Of a stretch of DNA of 64,000 bases, positions 11,641-24,000 are shown one piece after another (the stretch's first letter is position 1; every line of letters starts with the position of its first letter). The notes beneath the pieces were generated by a model that was not told where the DNA came from, ran no database searches, and was given only the letters and a program-made list of their open reading frames with translations. This DNA is from Fusarium oxysporum f. sp. lycopersici 4287 (lineage: Eukaryota; Ascomycota; Sordariomycetes; Hypocreales; Nectriaceae): contig NC_030990.1 in NCBI RefSeq assembly GCF_000149955.1, positions 1,240,001-1,304,000 of the forward strand, given 5' to 3'. The translations under genes were made by a program, and so were the position numbers.

Positions 11641-13619
11641 AAGGTCGCTGGCTAGAGACAAGGCTAGTTATCTATTCAAAGTTCAAGTTTTAGCTATGGC
11701 CCCTCAGAAACAAATACCTGTTCTTCTGCTTTGACTGAAAACACATCGCGAATTAACTCATTCTGTCGTGTTATCATAGCTAATTGTATACCTCGTATCT
11801 TGATATCGATATCGTTGGTGGGCATTCAAGGGGTGGTCATAAAGGGGTCACTCGGGTATGATAGATCATCAACACATCATGGGGTCACAAGAGCTTGAAT
11901 GGTGCCATTTCAATCTTATCTCTTTTCTTTACACATCTTCATCAAGGCCCCTTCATTCCATAGAGCTCCAGTAATCCCGCGATGATTGATGGCTCGTAAA
12001 GAAGCACAAGTTAAGGTTACTTGTAGACTATCAGACTCAAGAATCTATGATACAGATGAAATTGATGTCCATCCAATCTTTGAAGGGGCTCCAATTGGCA
12101 CCTTCAATGAGATCCATCCAAAGTTTGACTACATCAAATTTGATATCCCCTGTTGTGCCACATGTGCCATTCCCCTTGAATATTAGCTGACAACTCTTTC
12201 CATATAACACCCAACTTGTGGATATCATCAGCCGAAGTCTCCAGAATACTCTAAAACGTGGCACTAGACAGCTGAACAAGTATTTATGGAAACACTTTAA
12301 ACTCACGATATAAGCATTGGCGGTGTAAGGTTTCTCTCTCAGCACGGGGAATTTTTTTCACGATCGCGCACTCTCTCGACGTGGGCCACAGCGGGACGGC
12401 ACGGGAGGTCTCCATTTTGGCTTTTCAGCCCTACGGGTCACTTCAACGTGTCTAACGGTTGATGAAGTATCAACATTTGTGAGTCAGTTCGTGAAAATTC
12501 TGAACAGAACAACGAGGTTCTCCATGGTTGAGTTGGCAATTGGTTGACTCAGCGTAACGGACATCCATGTAAGTCGGGCCCTCGCTAAAGAGTTAGGTTC
12601 TGCTGTACAATACGCGAACTGTTGAATTGCTGTAGCCTCGGGCTTCACCGTCTGCTGATTTTTACATAAGTGGTCCTCCGTGGCAAAGTATGTACTGTAA
12701 CGGTAACAGTTACAGCAAGAAGCTGCTGTTGGTATAAAGCCGTGTGCTCATGTATCTATCATCCAGCCGGGATATTTCTACTCAACCACATATCAACACC
12801 TGTACTGTACTCTGTAACACAAGACAAGTGGATACACAAGGGTTGTACCATTTTGCGAATTCACAAATAAATAAGCCTTCTCACCTCATAGAGCAAGTCA
12901 ACAATACTGAACCGTGCTGCTCGAAGCGACTCTCGCATATCGTTCGTCAATTTATTGTGGAGGATCATCACCTTTTAAGAGACGAGGGTACATATCACAC
13001 CCCTGCATCTTCAGTTCTCAGTCCCTCTCCTCAGTCCCGTTCAGGCCAGTTCGCCGCGAGATGCGCAGACTGCAGCAGAGAATCAGAACTCAACAAAGCC
13101 AAGCTCCAAGCTAAAGAAAAAAAAAGAGAACCTTTCCTCTTTTCCACTGGACGACACTCCAGCTCTCAGGGGTTAAAGCGCAACCCGCTACTGTGCAGTG
13201 GTGGAGTAGGAAAAAGAGACCCCTGAAACGCGCGAATCGTATCTCCAGCCACTCGAATTTACGGTGAGGAAGGATCATCGCGTGTGTGTCCCGTGCGTGC
13301 CCGTGCCCGCCGTGGCCCCTCCGAGCCGAGTAGACTGACACTACTGTACCTCACTCTTACAGTACAGCTCTGACTTGCATCTGCATTGGATCTTTCGTTC
13401 GCAGCAGCGCACATCCGCCCTTTACTCGTTTCGATCCAGATTTTCCTCAGAATCAGAGTGAGGATTAATCAACGACACGAGATAATTCTCCAATTGAATT
13501 AATAGCGCCTTTTCTTTCACGAATGCGCACAGTCTGAGCTTTCCCTCCCTCTACCTCTCTTTCTCTCATTCTGAAATCTCACCACCAAAAAAATCCAGCC
13601 ACCGAGAATCCTCAAAAAG
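11641..13619. other. Gene-free region
   Basis: No open frame with family resemblance or good splice context. The last few hundred bases before 13620 are CT-rich and end in CACCAAAAAAATCCAGCC, as expected for the promoter and leader of the gene that follows. A GC-rich patch lies near 12360-12410. I see no RNA gene or repeat. Confidence 0.5.
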
Positions 13620-14336
13620 ATGGGCTTCCTCGACTGGAACGACGGTGCCTCCGTCCTCTCAGGCAGATCTCGCCGTCACAAATCCTCTCGCTCTCACAAG
13701 AAGCGCCGTTCGCGATCCCGCTCCCGCTCTAGCTCCCGTGAGCGTGGCCGTGGTGGCTTCGCGGATATGGCAGACTCCTTCTTTGGCGGAGATCGCTATG
13801 GCAAGCACAATTCCTCGCGCGCTTCATTCTTTGGACTTGGTGGTAACAACAGCCGCTCGAGCTTCTTTGGGAACAGTAATTCTACCCCTCCCAGCCTCAT
13901 ACCTCGGAATCGAAAGGTGCTAACTAGCTTACTAGGTCGCTCATCTTACTACAAGCGCTCCCCACGTCAAGGCTTCGTCCAGAAGACATACAAGCAACTC
14001 AAGCGTCTCCTCCGCGACCTCGTCCATTGGGCTAAGCGCCACCCATGGAAGGTCTTCTTCGTCGTTATCATGCCCCTCATCACGGGGGGAGCTCTGACTG
14101 CTCTTCTTGCCCGCTTCGGCCTACGTATCCCACCCGCCATTGAGCGCATGCTTGGCGTCGCCTCCAAGGCTGCCACGGGCGACTCGTCCGGCCTCGTAGG
14201 CGAAGCTGTCCGCATGGCCAGCGGTTTTGGCGGCAACAGCGCTGTTCGCGTAGAGCGCGACACGCACTCCTACAGCGGTGGCGGTGGTGGCGATACTTGG
14301 GGTGGTTTCGCTGATATGGCCAAGAAGTGGATGTGA
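13620..14336 (+). CDS. Conserved-looking small basic protein with one membrane helix, function unknown
   Basis: Start in AAAAGATGGGC context. The N-terminus is a strongly basic SR/RS-rich stretch (residues about 17-45), followed by Gly/Ser/Phe repeats (SFFG, ASFFGLGG, SSFFGN). Residues about 140-165 form one hydrophobic helix (VFFVVIMPLITGGALTALLA) preceded by a basic KRLLRDLVHWAKRHPW segment. The tail is Gly-rich. Unspliced length is 238 residues. A canonical 60-nt intron can be drawn at 13876-13935 (GTAATT donor, TGCTAAC branch, CTAG acceptor); removal joins SFFGN to SRSSYYKRSP in frame and gives 218 residues. Because the intron is a multiple of three and has no stop, both forms are translatable; I think the spliced form is the main product. 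Function not recognised. Confidence 0.8.
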   Translation: MGFLDWNDGASVLSGRSRRHKSSRSHKKRRSRSRSRSSSRERGRGGFADMADSFFGGDRYGKHNSSRASFFGLGGNNSRSSFFGNSNSTPPSLIPRNRKVLTSLLGRSSYYKRSPRQGFVQKTYKQLKRLLRDLVHWAKRHPWKVFFVVIMPLITGGALTALLARFGLRIPPAIERMLGVASKAATGDSSGLVGEAVRMASGFGGNSAVRVERDTHSYSGGGGGDTWGGFADMAKKWM

Positions 14337-15240
14337 TGTTACTTCAGCGAGATGGCGTCGTTGCTTTGGACTTGTGACACTACCTTTTGGACGAGACGCA
14401 CGCAATTGGCTTTCCTTGAGGCGTTTCAGGAACGGAACGGAATGGAATGGGAAGGATTTACTTGGGAGGATTATTGAGCCCGCATCGCCATATTACTGGT
14501 GATTTTACATAGAGACTGCAAGGCAGCATTCTTGAATACATTTCACGACTTAATGACCCCTGAATGTTGAGCTTTGTACCTGTCTGGAGAATGTGATCGC
14601 CTTCTTCCCAAACTCTACGATATCATCCTTGTCCCAAAACAGACCCAACATTCATCATGTCAGGAATAGGGTTACGAGGCATACCTCACGTCGTCGTAGA
14701 TTCAGATTCAAAGTCATTTCAGCACTATGTTCATTACTAGTTCTGTGCATTTACCAGCCGCCTCCGCAAAATACCTAGTTAGAACTCATATCCCACTACG
14801 TCTTCCTCATATTGACAGCGGCATAAATGCCACATATGGGTTGTCCAACTCCTTGAGGAGTCCAAGCTACCCAAGTACCTGACTCAACCATCGGCCCTGT
14901 CGACCTGGGAGTCAGGTACATGAGGCCATGCCAGATACCAATGCTATTCATGCAATCATTAACCTCTGCGCCCATTCCGTTCCTTAAACTAAAATACTTG
15001 GGTTTCCATCGATCCAAGGCCTGTACCAGGTCTGTTGATGCCTTGTTTCTTGACCAATAATGTTAATCTGGCCATTGCTCCATGCAGTGGCCCCAAATAG
15101 AGTCGACTTGGTAAGGCTGCCGAGTAAAGCTTCTCGGATGCAGGATGCCATAAAGAATATTGTACATGCGCCGTGCAATTGCAACGGCAGTCATAGAACG
15201 CCAACGCTGTAGAGTTTCTTCAAGTCGCATATCTCATTCA
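14337..15240. other. Convergent intergenic region
   Basis: Lies between two convergent genes and should hold both 3' ends. Only short, unconvincing frames are present; no RNA gene or repeat was recognised. Confidence 0.55.
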
Positions 15241-18063
15241 TTACTTCGCCTCACCCTCTTTCTCCTTAGCGGGCTTCCAAAACTGCATCATTCGACCCAG
15301 TTTCTTCGTTCGGCTGCTCTTTGCTTTCTTGTGATTCTCGTCGTTGTCCAGTGTGACCTCCATTGAGAGCTTGCTCCGTTCACCATGAGAGCTACTGATG
15401 AGACGGCTGAGGCTGGCAAGACTTGATCGACGTCGTCCAAAAGCAGCAGAGGAAACTGAAACTGGTCGAGGTTCTCGGAGAGTGGGCTGTGATTGACGCT
15501 GGCTGGGTAGAAACATGCTTTCCCTCGTCATTGTAGAGTTGCTAGATGTCAATGAGGGGATATCATAATCCACTGAAACTCGAACCTCGGGTCCAGGCTC
15601 TCCCATCAAAAGCAAAGACCGAAAGTTGTTGTCGTCGGTAACTGATGAGGGGGCTGTTGAGATTCGCTGAACCTCAACAGACATAGGCGACCGAGGAGAC
15701 GGGAAAGAAGACGAGTAGCTCATGGCGTAAGGGCTGGTCGGAACATTGGCTGGTGCAGGAAGATGCAAGGGGCTGACTTCACCAGGTGACAGATCCTTGG
15801 TGCCTGAGAACCTTCTCAATGAAGAAGGGGTAGAATCAGTAGCCTCAGTTCGCTCAGCAGGCATGAAAGGGGATCGAAAAATCACGCTTGGCATCTCCTC
15901 GGCGATAACGCTTTCGTGTAAAGATGACCTCGAGCGCTCACCCCGCACCGTACTGGCAGATATTTGATCCTTGTCACTCAGGCTGGAGGTGGTTCGCCTC
16001 ATGGCCTGGTTCGGCTGGCTTGAATTGTGAATTGAAAGCTTGTCTTGCGAGTCACGTAAGGGATCTCTTGTAACAGCAGCTGGAGGTGTAGCATCACTGT
16101 CAGAGTCAGTCTCTTCTTCAGAAGAGTCATCTGTTGTCCCAGATCTGGCATTGTCGTCATCATCCTCTTCATCTTCTTCGAAAACATCGGCCATTGTTGA
16201 GCTGCTGTTGTAACGGTGCATGCCAGCACGGCCTGGATCAAATGGAGGTAGATCGGGAGCAGATTCCGCTCGACGATGATAATGCATACCAGGACCACTG
16301 AAGCCCTTCATGCCTTGAGCACTGTGAAGTCGCCGCTTGCCGGCACCGCCAGCAGCTCGTTGCGCTGCCTCCCACTCTGGATTGAGTGGTAGAGGGGTGT
16401 TGAACGGGCCGAGAGCTGCGTCGAGGTCGATCATAGGATATGATGATTCATCTGCTGATCGCTTCGGTGCTTCATCTTGAGGAATGTTGGGAGATTCGGT
16501 GACAGTGAGAGTTGGTGTAGAAATCTCCAACAATTCAGGCTCTCCATACATCGCATCCTCGCCTTCGTATCGAGCGACTCTAGGAGCTGGTGGAGTTGGA
16601 GGTCGGCCGCCCTCGGATTTTGATCGCTTGCTGTGAGATTTAGGCTTTCGTGGCAAGATAGCCCCAGCCCAGCCTTTCACCTTCTTCTTTTTCTTCTTAC
16701 TCTTTTTGCTGCTCTTACTCTTGACGGGAGTGATTTCAGCATTTTCGCCAACTGGATCAATTCCATGTCCAGTCACGGGCAATGCCTTGGTTAACAGATC
16801 AATTGACCCGGCGCTCTGTGGTCTCTTGCCAGGTGATGTGTTCCCAGCTGATGAGTCTCGAACGAAAAATGACCAGCGCTTCCTTGTCGGACTTGGTTCA
16901 GGATCTTCCGCTTTGGGAGCCTCAGCAAAATTGAGTAATGTCGGAATCGAATTTCGACGCTTTGGTGAAGATGGCGTGTTAGCCTGATCAGGAGTACGCT
17001 CGAGGATAGCACCTGCAGTGCTTGGCCTCGAATCTGAAATTTCGCGAGTTGATGTTTGAGATAATGGCGAAGGGCTATCACGGCCGTTGTGAGACGCAGC
17101 TGAAACAATTGACGATATGCTGCCAGATACAGAGTGCCCAGGTCGCGCTGTTACTGTACTGGAAGTCTCATTAGAGACGAGGGACAAAGGTCGTGGGATA
17201 AACTCAAGCGTGTCAGAGAAGCCGACACGAGCTTTGGGTTGTTTGGGGCTTCCGCTCGGTGAAGGGACTGAAACAAGCTCCTCAGTTTCTTTTGGCGCCT
17301 CGGGTTCCGGAGCAGATTCAGGCTCAGGAATAACCTTCTCATCTAGAGGTAGAGACGGCTGGTTGCTAGGCTGGCCGAAGGTGGTCGGGCTAGTCGGTGC
17401 GCTGTTTCCTCGGCCGGCGGCATCAAAGACGGGAGGCTGGAGAATTGGTAAGTCATTTGTTGAGATTGCGCCTGAAATCCCTCTTCGATGGCCTCTTCTT
17501 GGTGGTTGAAATGTTGGCGTTACGAGTCCACTCTCTGACTTGGTAGGACTAGTGCTCATGATGGCGATCGAGTTGCCCTCGCGGATACGTCCCCCAACAA
17601 ATTCACTCCCACCTCTTCGATGTCCATGGCCGCCGGGTCGCTGTGATGATGCGATATTTCTAGGAGAATGAGGTGAAATTGGAGGAGTCAGGAGAAAATT
17701 GTTCTCGCGGTCTGGCGAAAGTAGAGCACCAGGGTTGAAACTAAAGTCAGGCAATGCCGAACGAGACTGTCCCTCTGCATTTTCAGCAGAAAACCCAAAG
17801 CTGAAGTTGGGAGTCTCAATGGCCGACATGGGACGACGACCGGTCGCTCGCGAGAAGGAAGAGGGCGCGGACGCTGGGGCAGGCGGTTTGGCTGGAAAGA
17901 CGAATGGAGGGTTTGGCGGTGGCTCATCGAGCTGAGCCTGTGATTCAACCGATTGAGGGCCAGTAAATGAGTTCATTGAGGAAGCGAATCGATCGGAAGG
18001 GCTATCGAACGCTGGACCGGGAGTTGGACGGGTTAGCCGCTCGGGGCCAAATGCGGTTGCCAT
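15241..18063 (-). CDS. 940-residue Ser/Pro-rich disordered protein ('cell wall proline-rich protein' type) with NDR-kinase-like sites
   Basis: Single-exon gene. The protein is low-complexity and Ser/Pro/Arg-rich throughout, with no membrane helix or signal peptide, so the name 'cell wall proline-rich protein' used for such ascomycete proteins is probably misleading; it looks cytosolic. Visible elements: FVFP at residues 54-57; three HxRxxS sites (H148-S153, H192-S197, H596-S601); a Lys-rich stretch at about 450-465 that could be a nuclear or membrane-binding signal; an acidic stretch FEEDEEDDDD near residue 635; and a basic C-terminus. HxRxxS is the consensus of the NDR/LATS kinase Cbk1 (COT-1 in moulds), and FxFP resembles its docking motif, so a role in the polar-growth pathway is a specific but untested inference. 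The start ATG 18063 follows an open 5' leader. Confidence 0.85.
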   Translation of the reverse strand: MATAFGPERLTRPTPGPAFDSPSDRFASSMNSFTGPQSVESQAQLDEPPPNPPFVFPAKPPAPASAPSSFSRATGRRPMSAIETPNFSFGFSAENAEGQSRSALPDFSFNPGALLSPDRENNFLLTPPISPHSPRNIASSQRPGGHGHRRGGSEFVGGRIREGNSIAIMSTSPTKSESGLVTPTFQPPRRGHRRGISGAISTNDLPILQPPVFDAAGRGNSAPTSPTTFGQPSNQPSLPLDEKVIPEPESAPEPEAPKETEELVSVPSPSGSPKQPKARVGFSDTLEFIPRPLSLVSNETSSTVTARPGHSVSGSISSIVSAASHNGRDSPSPLSQTSTREISDSRPSTAGAILERTPDQANTPSSPKRRNSIPTLLNFAEAPKAEDPEPSPTRKRWSFFVRDSSAGNTSPGKRPQSAGSIDLLTKALPVTGHGIDPVGENAEITPVKSKSSKKSKKKKKKVKGWAGAILPRKPKSHSKRSKSEGGRPPTPPAPRVARYEGEDAMYGEPELLEISTPTLTVTESPNIPQDEAPKRSADESSYPMIDLDAALGPFNTPLPLNPEWEAAQRAAGGAGKRRLHSAQGMKGFSGPGMHYHRRAESAPDLPPFDPGRAGMHRYNSSSTMADVFEEDEEDDDDNARSGTTDDSSEEETDSDSDATPPAAVTRDPLRDSQDKLSIHNSSQPNQAMRRTTSSLSDKDQISASTVRGERSRSSLHESVIAEEMPSVIFRSPFMPAERTEATDSTPSSLRRFSGTKDLSPGEVSPLHLPAPANVPTSPYAMSYSSSFPSPRSPMSVEVQRISTAPSSVTDDNNFRSLLLMGEPGPEVRVSVDYDIPSLTSSNSTMTRESMFLPSQRQSQPTLREPRPVSVSSAAFGRRRSSLASLSRLISSSHGERSKLSMEVTLDNDENHKKAKSSRTKKLGRMMQFWKPAKEKEGEAK

Positions 18064-21000
18064 CTTCTCCTCAGCCGCGCAGCGGCAACGAAGTGATGGA
18101 CAACAATGTGTGAATTAAAGGTTCATAGGACAAGCAAGGCAACCGTTTTAGAACCACCGGGCTCGCTTAATTATTCGGTTCGAGTAAATGTTGGCGATGT
18201 CGAAGAGGGTCGCGTCTGAGGCGTCACAAGCAACGATCAGTATAGATCTTGAGATTGAGATTGAGCACGCAAAAAAGGCCAAGAGTGTCGGCTTCGAGAA
18301 GAGAATATTGCTACAAATAATGGCGAGCAAGTCGTACTGGGGTAACGGACCAGATAACACGGCAGCAACAGGCTTGAAAGTCGTCGAGATGAATCGCGGA
18401 AAATTGGCTGGACGAACAACTCGAATGGCGGATGTTAAAACTATGGTATGTAAAGAAAAGGAGTGGACGGCCAAGACCAGCGCAACTCTACAAAAACAAG
18501 AGAGCAACTGGAATCGCACCAAGAAAGAAGAGGTCGGGAGGAGGAAGGAAGAAAATCTTCGCTCGCAAAGGCGGCGTTTTCGATTTGAGGTGCGGCCGGA
18601 GAGATGAAGAAGAGAGGACGGGACGGGACGGGGGAGGGGGGATAAAACGCGATTTCGTGATAAAAGGCAGGCCAGAGGGAAAGAGGTAAAGCCAAATGCA
18701 CTTGTGTTCAGCCACGCCCAGCAAGCGCAAGTGTATGCAAGTGCAAGGGGTCCCCACCTCACTGCCAACTGACTGTGATGGGGGTACGTATGGGCAGGTA
18801 CCGCTGCAACCAACACGACTGCGAATAGACGGCCGGAAATGGCCAGGGAGGACATGCATCTCTAGTACCTCTGCGCTTCCTTCCAACTTTGGCCAGGCCC
18901 CAGGCCCAAAGGTAGGCCCCCTAGTCATAGTAGTTCATGATCCCTAATCCCTAGTTCCTTAGTTCTTAGTCCAGGTACCTGGCTTGCTGGCGTGGTCCTG
19001 GACAATCCGCCCTGGCATCCACAGTCCACACTCGAGAGAGACACGACATGGCCAAGGGGCGCCACCGCTCTCGGGGACTCCAGCTGCCCGTGTTGGGTGC
19101 CAAGATTGGATCGAGTGGATGCCAGTGGAAGGCGGTTCAGAATCGACTCGGTGTTAAGGTGACCCGATCAAGAAGCCGAAGGAACCCAAAAGGGATTGTG
19201 TGTGATGAACTATGCTACTTTTTGGTAACATGCGTGCAGTCTGATGCATTGTGAAAACGCTACTAAAACGTGGAGAATACCTGGGCATAGCCAAGGGAGT
19301 CATATCAAAAACACAGATAGTCCTTGCGCTTGTCGTTTGTTCTGACTTCTTCCAAGGCGGCAGCGGTAAGCACCCAGGCACCCTTCGCTAGACCTGGGTT
19401 TCCTTCCCTTCATGAATTCTTCCTCTCCAGGGGCGGCCGGGCCTCGTCGACTCCGCTTGGCGGTGGAGCTTTTTTTTTAATCCACCCCAAAACCAGACCC
19501 GCACTGTGTTGTCCTTGAGGCAAATTGCACCAAGCGGTCATTCTTCTTGTTATTGTCTTGACTGGATGTTAATAATTTTCGGATATGCCATCTTATGCTG
19601 CCAAATATCAATTAATCTATCTCTGTTATTCATGACAGTCTGACAAGAGCATAATCATTTTATTGCGCTATCAGCGATGAACAAACCCTCCTGCTCCTCG
19701 CCCAATCTTACTGAAACAGGACAGCATTACCATCATGGATATTGATCTTCATCAACTGCAGTGGTACACTTTCATGGCGGTCACCATCTCATGACAGGTA
19801 CTGTCAATATCGGTACATGAGACTCCAAGTCCACATCTGCACTGTGACCTCGCAGGTCGACTACAAGTATCCCTGGCTCTTTGTTCGTTCGCGGCACTGC
19901 GAACGCTCTCGAGGTGCTTGCTGCTGCTCTGTTGGGCGCTCCAGGCCTCTGTTATTCGTCTGCTGTTTCTGTCAGGGGCCACCTAACAACCCTGCCCCTG
20001 TCACCCTCAGTGCACGCCGTGTACCTGCACCAAAGGTGCACTTGTGCATGCATACAAAAGCGCTGCAAGCCACGACAGATGGAGGAAGATGCAAGCGAGC
20101 AGTCTTGAGCAAGTGACATCAAGCGTCGAACCTAATGCATGTTGGAAAGACAACTCCATCATGTGAGAGAGACTCTCTTGCAATTATCTTCCCGATGCTC
20201 CATATCAATGATCTTCAATCCTCCCATGCCCAAACTCACCAAGCGCCTTTACCAGGGATGGCCTCCAGGTTTGGGAGCGGGGGAGGCGAACATCAAAGTG
20301 GAGGTCAAGGGATGAGTAACGGTTACAGTGGGCGGCACGATGTCTTGCGCACTTGCTCAATGGCCGCGACAATCTAACGGCCTTGGCGGTCGCGCATTCG
20401 AAAATCAAGTATCGATGGCCTTGGCCGGGCATCATAGATAACTATCACGAGAGTCGTTTTTTCGGACATTTGCCAAACTCTGAAGAGAAACTAGTTAAAA
20501 GTTGTTCACGCCATCAAACGCTGGAAACAGGAAGAGATCCTAGTCGATTAGCGACCGGCTGAGTTACAATAAGCATTGCTACCGTTTGGTGGTCAGCGGG
20601 CAGCTGCAGGTCAGGATTCGGATGATAACCGGCTGACCACTTTGAGAATACAATTCATAGGCTCGAGTCACCTTCAACCAGCAGGTATCTCTTATCGACG
20701 GCATGGCGGAACGTCTGTACCGGTCCAAGAGGTCAGCGACACATGAGCGGGAAAGCTTCACGGCCAAGGGAATCGACGATTTGTCTTGAACAAAGGTTTC
20801 TAGCGCAGCCTTCGCCTAGAAATTATCGTAAGATGCATGATCGATTTCGCATTTGTGTCGCTGTACATAGTTTTCGGTGATTTCTCTGCAACCCATACAC
20901 AGCTGTACCTTGATCTGGTGTAAGTCAGAGGCCAATCATATGCATTGAGAGACCAGGAGGCTGCTGTAGTAGGCAGCCACCAACGAAAAGATCGATCTCA

Positions 21001-24000
21001 AGAAGGGGCGGGACCTAGATCAACGGTACCATCCATTGAAACACCACAACAACTAAAGTTAAGGTAGGGAGTTTAAACGACACGATAGTTTCCGCATGCA
21101 ATAATCATGAATTCATATTACTATACGATAGTGCCGAGCCATCCGCCAACACGCCTTGACAGAAACAAAGCAGGTTTGTATCTATCCACTCTCAACCTCA
21201 CTAATTCACACCAACCGTGTAAAGTATCGTACAGGCGAGACATGGCTTGCATGATAAATCGGGGCGAGAACCAGTCGTTAACTGCTATGCGCCACAAAAG
21301 CCCTGAAAGATACAATACGATGCTGTATACAGTATGGCAGAGCGCGTATCTTTTGTGTTGTGTTAGGTATTTTGCCTTTGCGGGTTTTATTGAGTTCTTA
21401 TCCGTTGCTTTTTCCTTCTTCCCCAGTTGACCTGAGATCTGTCCAGGATAAGCTGGCAGGCCACCTGGCCCATCGGCCTGACCAGGTCAGAGGTTACGAG
21501 GTCGAGAACACGACCACAACAAACCGATTCACCAAAACGATGGCCCCAGGACTTATCAAGGTTAGTTAGGTTGTGATCTATCAACCAGGTTGCCAGGAGC
21601 CCTTGAAGATTACGTATTGCCCTCGTCCGAGCGCTCTGATTTACAGGCCAAAGAGTTCCGATTTTAGATCTTGACAGATGGGTCAGTCGACTGGCCCATT
21701 GTATCTCAACGGGAAAGTTGTTTGCCGAGAGTATCCCGAATTACTTGTTTTGCTGTTTGCATTTTCTCATCATACAGTGAAAGCCTTGGTCTTTGTAGTC
21801 CCAGCTTAACGCCATCCTCGCTACGCACGGGGCCAGGAACAGCCTTAATTCCCCTTGTCTATTCCCACACTGGTACCCGTACCTGAAAGTCATCCCTTGA
21901 TTGAGACCTTGAAAGATGTGGCAGCTGATGACGGATGCGGTTGAGGCTGAGGCTGCTGCCCATCTGTGCAGGGGCACTTGTAAAAACACTTTGCCTCGTT
22001 CATCTGGGACGGGAGATTCACCAAGGCAACGGTATCAGACTGCAACCTCTGATTGGCTTTTGTTTTGATTTCCTGTCTAATTGCTTTTTGAAATTCACAG
22101 CACGTCAGACAAGCCGACGGGTTGATCATGGATCTGTCTCTATCATGGATGGTTTGTTTCAACAAACTCAATCCGGGTATTGACAGCTACCGAGCTTGAA
22201 ATGGCAGGCGCCCCTCCCGTGTAACGATGGCAACAATTTTCATCTCGAATTTTATTGCATTGGCAATCTATTGCTCTACGCGCTTATACACTGCTTCCCC
22301 AACAAAGGTTATCCTGGCCTGCCTGATAGTCATATTTAACGTCAGATCTACACCAATATCCGATGACACCGCCAAATCATGCACAGACTAAAATGATCGC
22401 AAGGTACTTGGCGCATCGGAAATATGGCCGAACTTGGTATAAACAAGACGGGACGGTTTTCAAGACTCAACAACGCCTAAATTAAGCATGGCGGAACAAT
22501 TTAGACAAAACACAAGTTGCATCTGTTGATCGATGGTTGTCGTGACAATTGTGTGTTGGCAAACAAAGCAATTGCATGATATCTCAACTCTACAAACCTG
22601 CATGCATACATTGCCTGCCAAGGGCCAGTTTTGACACCTTGTAACATTGACTCCTCATGTCTTGCCCAGACCTGGGGGGTTCATGGGCAGACACTCTCAT
22701 GGAGCCAGGTCCACCAGCTAAGCCACTGTACAAGGATTCTCCCTCTTTCGAGCCTTCGAATTCCCCCGTTTTGCTCCACCGTGCACTCATTACCGGCCAA
22801 TTTCACGGTCGAGAAAGAAAAAAAAAAGAGGCTTGCAATTCCCATCTTAGGTCAGCCTGCCACCGTTCAGCTCGTCCACGAATAACCTCCCTCAGGCGCA
22901 TCGCGATGAAATGAAGGCTTTCTTGTATGCATAAGCAATCTCGCCAACATCTCAACGAGGAAGCTATGTGATACCGTTCGACACGGGTGGCATTCCTATT
23001 ATTATCTGCAACGGTAATAAGCCAATTTGCCCAGCTAATTACGATTTCCTCTTCATTCCGTCATGAGGTCCATCTCCCTGCGTTGCGGTGAAGGAGGCCT
23101 CGGGACGGATCCAATGTTGACAGGAGACAGGACAGATTCCCAAAAATATCTACCGTGTTTTTAATGGGGTTGAGGAATACCCGAATTTAGCACGCGATGG
23201 TTCATCGTCATTTCGTGGCCTTGGCTCTGGGCCCATGATAGACGGGATGTCATTTACGTAGGATTCGGCCACGATACCGAAGGAACATGGCCCAATCTGG
23301 CCTCTAACCCGCATCAGTCGTGTCCCACTATGACATTGTAGTGTCATGGGTGTTGATTACGATGAGCCCGATTAATCCTCGCATTATTGGTGTTCATCCA
23401 TACTCTTTCATGGCATGTTCTTGGTTGAAAACTTGTGATGGACGCGTCCTTCGAAGTGTCTCTCCAAAGACTCCACATAGTAATGTCTCTGCCTTTCGGA
23501 AATGTCTCTGTAATCTAATGCATGCATTTGCAATAATGTTAATTAATCTAATTACATAGTAAGCACCATTGAAGTGCGTACGTCAACAACTTGCTTCTGG
23601 CCAGTGATAGGCTCATGGTTTGGCCGAGGCTATCTCCCTTAATGCATACTCATACGGTTGGCCCCCTTTCATACAAATGCCTGACATGAACGTAAACGAA
23701 CATGTAGTTGGCAATACGAACAGTCATTACCCCTGCTCCAATCACATCACTTGATCAGCGTCTTAACGGTTAGCTTCCATGCATCGAAGTCAAAGCCACC
23801 TGCGAGAAACTGCAAACTAGAAATCCTTGTAAACCTTGAAGACCATCAGAATGGCTAGGGGAGTTGAGAAAAATCCGAGGCCTCGATCTTGAGTGATAAA
23901 AATACTTGGGTGACCATAGAATATAAGGTTTAGGAGTTTTGACTGGTTATTATTAGCCCTTTCACTGAAGGTCTCGGATCTTTTTGCTCCCCTAGAAACT

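Noticed and set aside
18148..18855. 235-codon minus-strand frame upstream of the 940-residue gene
   Set aside because: Sits in the promoter/leader of that gene; Ser/Arg/Leu-rich composition from CT-rich DNA, no motif or splice context.
21360..21569. Possible small exon chain near 21.4-21.6 kb
   Set aside because: GTTAG-like sites are present but no chain keeps a frame for more than about 60 codons.
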